From Liolophura sinensis (taxonomy: Eukaryota > Mollusca > Polyplacophora > Chitonida > Chitonidae): DNA of 64,000 bases. Both the position numbers and the translations under genes were made by a program. Under the pieces are notes generated by a model. The model was not told the origin of the DNA. It saw only the letters and a list, made by a program, of their open reading frames with translations, and did no database searches. Of the stretch, positions 57,709 to 64,000 are shown piece after piece. The first letter of the stretch is position 1. Each line of letters starts with the position of its first letter. The stretch is from positions 26,219,915-26,283,914 of the forward strand of contig NC_088297.1 in NCBI RefSeq assembly GCF_032854445.1, written 5' to 3'.

Positions 57709-60476
57709 ATTTTCCTGCATTCCCATATTGTCTGATACACCACAGATTTTCGTGCCCTCCCATTTTGAGATAGGTCTGAAACGCCACAGATTTTCGTGCC
57801 CTCCCATTTTGAGATGGGTCAGAAACATCACAGATTTTCCTGTCCTCCCATTTTAAGATGGGTCTGAAACACCACAGATTTTCTTTCCCTCCCATTTTGA
57901 GATAGGTCTGAAACACCACGGATTGTCCTGCCTCCCATTTTGAGATGGGTCTGAAACACCACAGATTTTCCTGCCCTCCCATTTTGAAATGGGTTTGAAA
58001 CACCACAGATTTTCGTGCCCTCCCATTTTGAGATGGGTCTGAAACACCACAGATTTTCGTGCCCTCCCATTTTGAGATGGGTCTGAAACACCACAGATTT
58101 TCGTGCCCTGCCATTTTGAGATGGGTCTGAAACACCACAGATTTTCCAGCCCTCCCGATTTGAGATGGGTCTGAAACACCACAGATTTTCCTGCCCTCCC
58201 ATTTTAAGATGGGTCTGAAACACAACAGATTTGCGTGCCCTCCCATTTTGAGATGGGTCTGAAACACCACAGATTTTCCTGCCTCCCATTTTGAGATGGG
58301 TCTGAAACACCACAGATTTTTGTGCCTCCCATTTTGAGGTGGGTCTGAAACACAACAGATTTTCGTGCCCTCCCATTTTGAGATGGGTCTGAAACACCGC
58401 AGATTTTCCTGCCTCCCATATTGAGATGGGTCTGAAACACAACAGATTTTGCTGCCCTCCCATTTTGGACATGGGTCTGAAACACCACAGATTTCCCTGC
58501 CTCCCATTTTGAGATGGGTCTGAAACACCACAGATTTTCGTGCCTCCCATTTTGAGGTGGGTCTGAAACACAACAGATTTTCGTGCCCTCCCATTTTGAG
58601 ATGGGTCTGAAACACCACAGATTTCCCTGCCTCCCATATTGAGATGGGTCTGAAACACAACAGATTTTGCTGCCGTCCCATTTTGAAATGGATCTGAAAC
58701 ACCACAGATTTCCCTGCCTCCCATTGGTCTGAAACACAATAGATTTTCGTGCCCTACCCTTTTAAGATGGGTCTAAAACACCACAGATTTTCATTCCCTC
58801 CCATTTTGAGATGGGTCTGAAACACCACAGATTTTTGTGCCCTCCCATTTTGAGATGGGTCTGAAACACCACAGATTTTCTTGCCCTCCCATTTTGAGAT
58901 GGGTTTGAAACACCACAGATTTTCCTGCCTCCCATTTTGAGATGGGTTTGAAACACCACAGATTTTCCTGCCTCCCATTTTGAGATGGGTCTGAAACACC
59001 ACAGATTTTCCTGCCCTCCCATTTTGAGATTGGTTTGAAACACCACAGATTTTCGTGCCTCCCATTTTGAGATGGGCCTGAAACACCACAGATTTTCCTG
59101 CCCTCCCATTTTGAAATGGGTCTGAAACACAACAAATTTTCCTGCCTCCCATTTTGAGATGGGTCTGAAGCACCACAGATTTTCGTGCCCTCCCATTTTG
59201 AGATGGGTCTGAAACACCACAGATTTTCGTGCCCTCCCCTTTTGAGATGGGTCTGAAACACAACAGATTTTCGTACCCTCCCATTTTGAGATGGGTCTGA
59301 AACACCACAGATTTCCCTGCCTCCCATTGGTCTGAAACACAATAGATTTTCGTGCCCTACCCTTTTAAGATGGGTCTAAAACACCACAGATTTTCATTCC
59401 CTCCCATTTTGAGATGGGTCTGAAACACCACAGATTTTTGTGCCCTCCCATTTTGAGATGGGTCTGAAACACCACAGATTTTCTTGCCCTCCCATTTTGA
59501 GATGGGTTTGAAACACCACAGATTTTCCTGCCTCCCATTTTGAGATGGGTTTGAAACACCACAGATTTTCCTGCCTCCCATTTTGAGATGGGTCTGAAAC
59601 ACCACAGATTTTCCTGCCCTCCCATTTTGAGATTGGTTTGAAACACCACAGATTTTCGTGCCTCCCATTTTGAGATGGGCCTGAAACACCACAGATTTTC
59701 CTGCCCTCCCATTTTGAAATGGGTCTGAAACACAACAAATTTTCCTGCCTCCCATTTTGAGATGGGTCTGAAGCACCACAGATTTTCGTGCCCTCCCATT
59801 TTGAGATGGGTCTGAAACACCACAGATTTTCGTGCCCTCCCCTTTTGAGATGGGTCTGAAACACAACAGATTTTCGTACCCTCCCATTTTGAGATGGGTC
59901 TGAAACACCACAGATTTTCGTGCCCTCCCATTTTGAGATGGGTCTGAAACACCACAGATTTTCCTGCCTCCGATTTTGAGATGAGTCTGAAACACAACAG
60001 ATTTTCGTGCCCTCCCATTTTGAGATGGGTCTGAAACACCACAGATTTTCGTGCCCTCCCATTTTGAGATGGGTCTGAAACACCACAGATTTTCGTGCCC
60101 TGCCATTTTGAGATGGGTCTGAAACACCACAGATTTCATGCCTCCCATTTTGAGATGGGTCTGAAACACAACAGATTTTCGTGCCCTCCCATTTTGAGAT
60201 GGGTCTGAAACACCACAGATTTTCGTGCCCTCCCATTTTGAAATGGGTCTGAAACACCACAGATTTCCCTGCCTCCCATTTTGAGATGGGTCTGAAACAC
60301 CACAGATTTTCGTGCCCTCCCATTTTTAGATGGGTCTGAAACACCACAGATTTCCCTGCCTCCCATTTTGAGATGGGTCTGAAACACCACAGATTTTTGT
60401 GCCCTCCCATTTTGAGATGGGTCTGAAACACCACAGATTTCATGCCTCCCATTTTGAGATGGGTCTGAAACACTAC
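57709..60476. repeat. 42/44-bp minisatellite, about 64 units, with a 603-bp block duplication
   Basis: Units contain GGGTCTGAAACACCACAGAT followed by TTTCGTGCCCTCCCATTTTGAGAT or a 2-base-shorter form (CCTGCCTCC). The segments 58721-59308 and 59324-59911 are essentially identical at an offset of 603 bases. All three minus frames stay open for long distances (up to 374 codons) only because the unit lacks stops on that strand. Confidence 0.95.
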
Positions 60477-60928
60477 TTTTTGCCTTATCCACTGTGAACG
60501 TGAAATATATAACACTGGGGGTGAAAAAATATCAGTTGAACTTGGTTACCTACAACGTAGATATAAAACCGCTAGCAACCACACAGTCACCCTCTCAACA
60601 GTTAACGAGTAAAAAATCTCCTGAAAAATGTCTTTGAATACTAATCTGCTTTCTTATAAAATTTATAAGGAGATCAGAAGTCTCTGTTGCCAAAAATGAT
60701 TAAAATTTAGATCAAATGCTGACTTATGCCTTAAATGACTTAGGCTACGATGGCTTAGGTTTAACAGTGCCCTGGTAAAGCTCGTGCCTTTCATGCTTGC
60801 TTCGTTTCCTAGGAATGATTTGTGAGTGTGGTAGCCATAGAAATGTGACAGCATTTTCAAGTAGACGCCAAAATGACCGGCATTGATGACCTTTACGCTG
60901 ATTTCAAACCAAAAGTATCACATAGAAA
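60477..60928. other. Spacer between two large arrays
   Basis: No gene is recognised in this 450-base spacer. Confidence 0.5.
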
Positions 60929-63293
60929 ATCATAGTGGACTACACTGATGTGGCTGAATGTTTTTTTCAGAAATCAGTGAACTACACTGATGTTGCTGAA
61001 TGGTAGGTTCGGATATCAGAGTGGACTACACTGATGTGGCTGAATGGTCGGTTGGGAAATCAGAGTGGACTACACTGATGTGGCTGACTGGTCGGTTAGG
61101 AAATCAGAGTGGACTACACTGATGTGGCTGAATGGTTGGTTTGGAAATCAGAGTGGACTACACTGATGTGGCTGACTGGTCGGTTGGGAAATCAGAGTGG
61201 ACTACACTGATGTGGCTGACTGGTCGGTTAGGAAATCAGAGTGGACTACACTGATGTGGCTGAATGTTCAGTTAGGAAATCAGAGTGGACTACACTGATG
61301 TGGCTGACTGGTCGGTTGGGAAATCATAGAGGACTACACTGATGTGGCTGACTGGTCGGTTAGGAAATCAAAGTGGACTACACTGATGTGGCTGACTGGT
61401 CGGTTAGGAAATCAGAGTGGACTACACTGATGTGGCTGACTGGTCCGTTCGGAAATCAGAGTGGACTACACTGATGTGGCTGACTGGTCGGTTGGGAAAT
61501 CATAGAGGACTACACTGATGTGGCTGAGTTGTCGGTTCGGAAGTCAGAGTGGACTACACTGATGTGGCTGAGTGGTCGGTTCGGAAATCAGAGTGAACTA
61601 CACTGATGTGGCTGACTGGTCGGTTGGGAAATCAGAGTGGACTACACTGATGTGGCTGAGTGGTCGGTTGGGAAATTATAGTGGACTACACTGATGTGGC
61701 TGAATGTTCGGTTGGGAAATCAGAGTGGACTACACTGATGTGGCTGACTGGTCGGTTGGGAAATCATAGAGGACTACACTGATGTGGCTGAGTTGTCGGT
61801 TCGGAAGTCAGAGTGGACTACACTGATGTGGCTGAGTGGTCGGTTCGGAAATCAGAGTGAACTACACTGATGTGGCTGACTGGTCGGTTGGGAAATCAGT
61901 GGACTACACTGATGTGGCTGAGTGGTCGGTTGGGAAATTATAGTGGACTACACTGATGTGGCTGAATGTTCGATTGGGAAATCAGAGTGGACTACACTGA
62001 TGTGGCTGACTGGTCGGTTGGGAAATCAGAGTGGACTACACTGATGTGGCTGACTGGTCGGTTCGAAAGTCAGAGTGGACTACACTGATGTGGCTGAGTG
62101 GTCGGTTGGAAAATCATAGTGGACTACACTGATGTGGCTGACTGGTCGGTTTTTAAATCAGAGTGGACTACACTGATGTGGCTGACTGGTCGGTTCGGAA
62201 ATCAGAGTGGACTACACTGATGTGGCTGACTGGTCGGTTCGGAAATCAGAGTGGACTACACTGATGTGGCTGACTGGTCGGTTCGGAAATCATAGAGGAC
62301 TACACTGATGTGGCTGAGTGGTCGGTTCGGAAGTCAGAGTGGGCTACACTGATGTGGCTGAGTGGTCGGTTCGGAAATCAGAGTGAACTACACTGATGTG
62401 GCTGACTGGTCGGTTCGGAAATCAGAGTGGACTACACTGATGTGGATGACTGGTCGGTTTTTAAATCAGAGTGGACTACACTGATGTGGCTGACTGGTCG
62501 GTTCGGAAATCATAGAGGACTACACTGATGTGGCTGACTGGTCGGTTCGGAAGTCAGAGTGGACTACACTGATGTGGCTGAGTGGTCGGTTCGGAAATCA
62601 GAGTGAACTACACTGATGTGGCTGACTGGTCGGTTGGGAAATCAGAGTGGACTACACTGATGTGGCTGACTGGTCGGTTCGAAAGTCAGAGTGGACTACA
62701 CTGATGTGGCTGAGTGGTCGGTTGGGAAATCAGAGTGGACTACACTGATGTGGCTGACTGGTCGGTTTTTAAATCAGAGTGGACTACACTGATGTGGCTG
62801 ACTGGTCGGTTCGGAAATCAGAGTGGACTACACTGATGTGGCTGAATGGTCGGCTGGGAAATCAGAGTGAACTACACTGATGTGGCTGAATGGTCGGTTA
62901 GGAAATCAGAGTGGACTACACTGATGTGGCTGACTGGTCGGTTCGGAAATCATAGAGGACTACACTGATGTGGCTGAATGGTGGGCTGGGAAATCAGAGT
63001 GAACTACACTGATGTGGCTGAATGGTCGGTTTTTAAATCAGAGTGGACTACACTGATGTGGCTGACTGGTCGGTTCGGAAATCATAGAGGACTACACTGA
63101 TGTGGCTGAATTTTCGGCTGGGAAATCAGAGTGGACTACACTGATGTGGCTGACTGGTCGGTTAGGAAATCAGAGTGGACTACACTGATGTGGCTGACTG
63201 GTCGGTTCGGAAATCATAGAGGACTACACTGATGTGCTGAATAGTCGGCTGGGAAATCAGAGTGAACTACACTGATGTGGCTGGGTCGGTTCG
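60929..63293 (+). repeat. 44-bp minisatellite, about 53 units
   Basis: Units contain GGACTACACTGATGTGGCTG followed by A(C/A/G)TGGTCGGTT(C/G)GGAAATCA. The variant string CATAGAGG...GAGTTGTCGGTTCGGAAGTC recurs 264 bases apart (near 61501 and 61765), so blocks of six units were duplicated together. Unrelated in sequence to the neighbouring array despite the same period. Confidence 0.95.
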
Positions 63294-63383
63294 TAAGCGC
63301 GAGATCCGTTCTGGAATGAATCGTTCTGAATCGATCCTAATATTTTTGTTTATAACCATTTTATTTCCCCCAAGTAAGGGGTT

Positions 63384-63605
63384 TTAGTGAAGAGTCACGT
63401 CATATGGCTTAAGCCGAACAATCTTTTGATCGTTTATATCCGACCGAACGCTAAGACAGCCTGTTCGTTGAAATGAAGGCTCTGTTTTTTCTGTTATCGT
63501 TGATGTCGGTCTAGCTGTATTGCGTGCTGTTGTCATTGATTTCGGTCCAGCTGTATCGCGTGCTGAAACACCGAATTTCTGATGAATGTATGGCCTACAA
63601 ATCAA
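63384..63605 (-). CDS. Possible downstream part of a small minus-strand gene (unrecognised)
   Basis: A 73-codon minus frame ends SVRSDINDQKIVRLKPYDVTLH. Its SDIND segment echoes SDINDLTYKGP of the frame at 63690-63956 (nucleotides TCGGATATAAA.GAT in both). It contains two tandem-like peptides (ARDTAGPKSMTT and ARNTARPTSTIT). The two frames could be exons of one gene or a duplicated segment. No splice pair is clear enough to join them. Confidence 0.25.
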   Translation of the reverse strand: MICRPYIHQKFGVSARDTAGPKSMTTARNTARPTSTITEKTEPSFQRTGCLSVRSDINDQKIVRLKPYDVTLH

Positions 63606-63689
63606 AAGAAATTTGTTTGTTTAGGCTTATGGGCGTACTATTAGTACTTTCCCACTTGGAGTTTAACTTAAGGTGAGGGCTATAGGCCA

Positions 63690-63956
63690 TCACGGGGAAG
63701 CCAGGTTTGAGCACATAGTAACTAGGTGGGTCGTTATGCCAGGGCCCTTGTAGGTTAAATCATTTATATCCGATTTAAATTTAAGCGAAGTCTTCAGTTT
63801 TGCACTTGGCCCAATATAATTGCGTTTAACAGTATACGAAATGTGAACAAAGTCTGGTGCTGTTTCATTTGGCCCGGTAACTGTATTACTGGGTTTTGTC
63901 GAAACCGCAAACAATATAATAACACTTAATACCGGTATTAGCAAATACATTTTCAA
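63690..63956 (-). CDS. Small putative secreted protein, 88 residues (unrecognised)
   Basis: The minus frame starts MKMYLLIPVLSVIILFAVST, a typical signal peptide (hydrophobic core about residues 4-17, likely cleavage near residue 20). About 68 mature residues follow with one Cys and one N-glycosylation sequon (NET). The start has a good AAAATG context. It is unrelated to known families as far as I can tell, and it lies at the window edge, so its upstream region is not visible. Confidence 0.4.
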   Translation of the reverse strand: MKMYLLIPVLSVIILFAVSTKPSNTVTGPNETAPDFVHISYTVKRNYIGPSAKLKTSLKFKSDINDLTYKGPGITTHLVTMCSNLASP

Positions 63957-64000
63957 ACAAGCGGCGAACTCCCGGTTTCACGAAACTTCGCAAATTCTTT

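Noticed and set aside
57581-60515. Minus-strand open frames up to 374 codons (WCFRPISKWEG-type repeats)
   Set aside because: All three minus frames are open because the 42/44-bp unit lacks stops on that strand. The unit length is not a multiple of three, and nothing resembles a start, domain or conserved frame.
60929-63293. CRISPR-like array
   Set aside because: Regular 44-bp period, but there are no unique spacers between constant repeats, and the genome is eukaryotic with spliced genes.

Overview
The window is animal genomic DNA, most likely from a mollusc or a related lophotrochozoan. It has short exons with GT..AG introns, tRNA-headed SINEs, very many minisatellites and no operon-like coding. 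The organism call is inference: the SINE and dispersed-repeat sequences look like those I associate with molluscan genomes, and I could not search a database.

The backbone is a plus-strand tandem cluster of three paralogues of dimeric dihydrodiol dehydrogenase (trans-1,2-dihydrobenzene-1,2-diol dehydrogenase, Gfo/Idh/MocA family). All three have the same seven-exon structure and identical intron phases. Copy 1 (8829-21135) is complete and encodes 330 residues, with His79, Lys97 and Tyr180 in place. Copy 2 (30055-36212) has a wrecked first exon, a scrambled catalytic segment in exon 4 and a 78-bp duplication of its last exon; it is probably a pseudogene. Copy 3 (45005-56097) is the most diverged and is whole except for one missing base at the 5' edge of exon 3.

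Flanks: bases 1-189 are the last coding exon of an unrelated upstream plus-strand gene, followed by a T-rich 3'-UTR-like stretch to about 5.3 kb. At 41.4-42.1 kb lie a RecQ-like helicase motif I fragment (plus) and an unrecognised 137-codon reading frame (minus). At the right edge is a small minus-strand reading frame with a signal peptide.

The most striking property is repeat content. About 21 kb, roughly a third of the window, is tandem repeat. Several arrays inside the dehydrogenase introns have units made from an exon edge plus its own splice site: the exon 1 donor (copy 1), the exon 3 acceptor (all three copies), the exon 5 donor (copies 1 and 2) and the exon 5 acceptor (copy 3). Real splice sites therefore sit at the end of ladders of 2 to about 20 decoy copies. 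Exon 3 with its acceptor ladder is almost identical in all three paralogues although neighbouring exons are strongly diverged, which points to gene conversion of an exon-sized block. Other arrays (40, 38, 58, 92, 66, 60 and two of 44 bp) have no visible exon origin. Several carry higher-order block duplications of about 0.6 kb.

The remaining sequence holds SINEs in both orientations, three inverted-repeat (MITE-like) elements, two families of short dispersed repeats and long stretches in which I see no gene.
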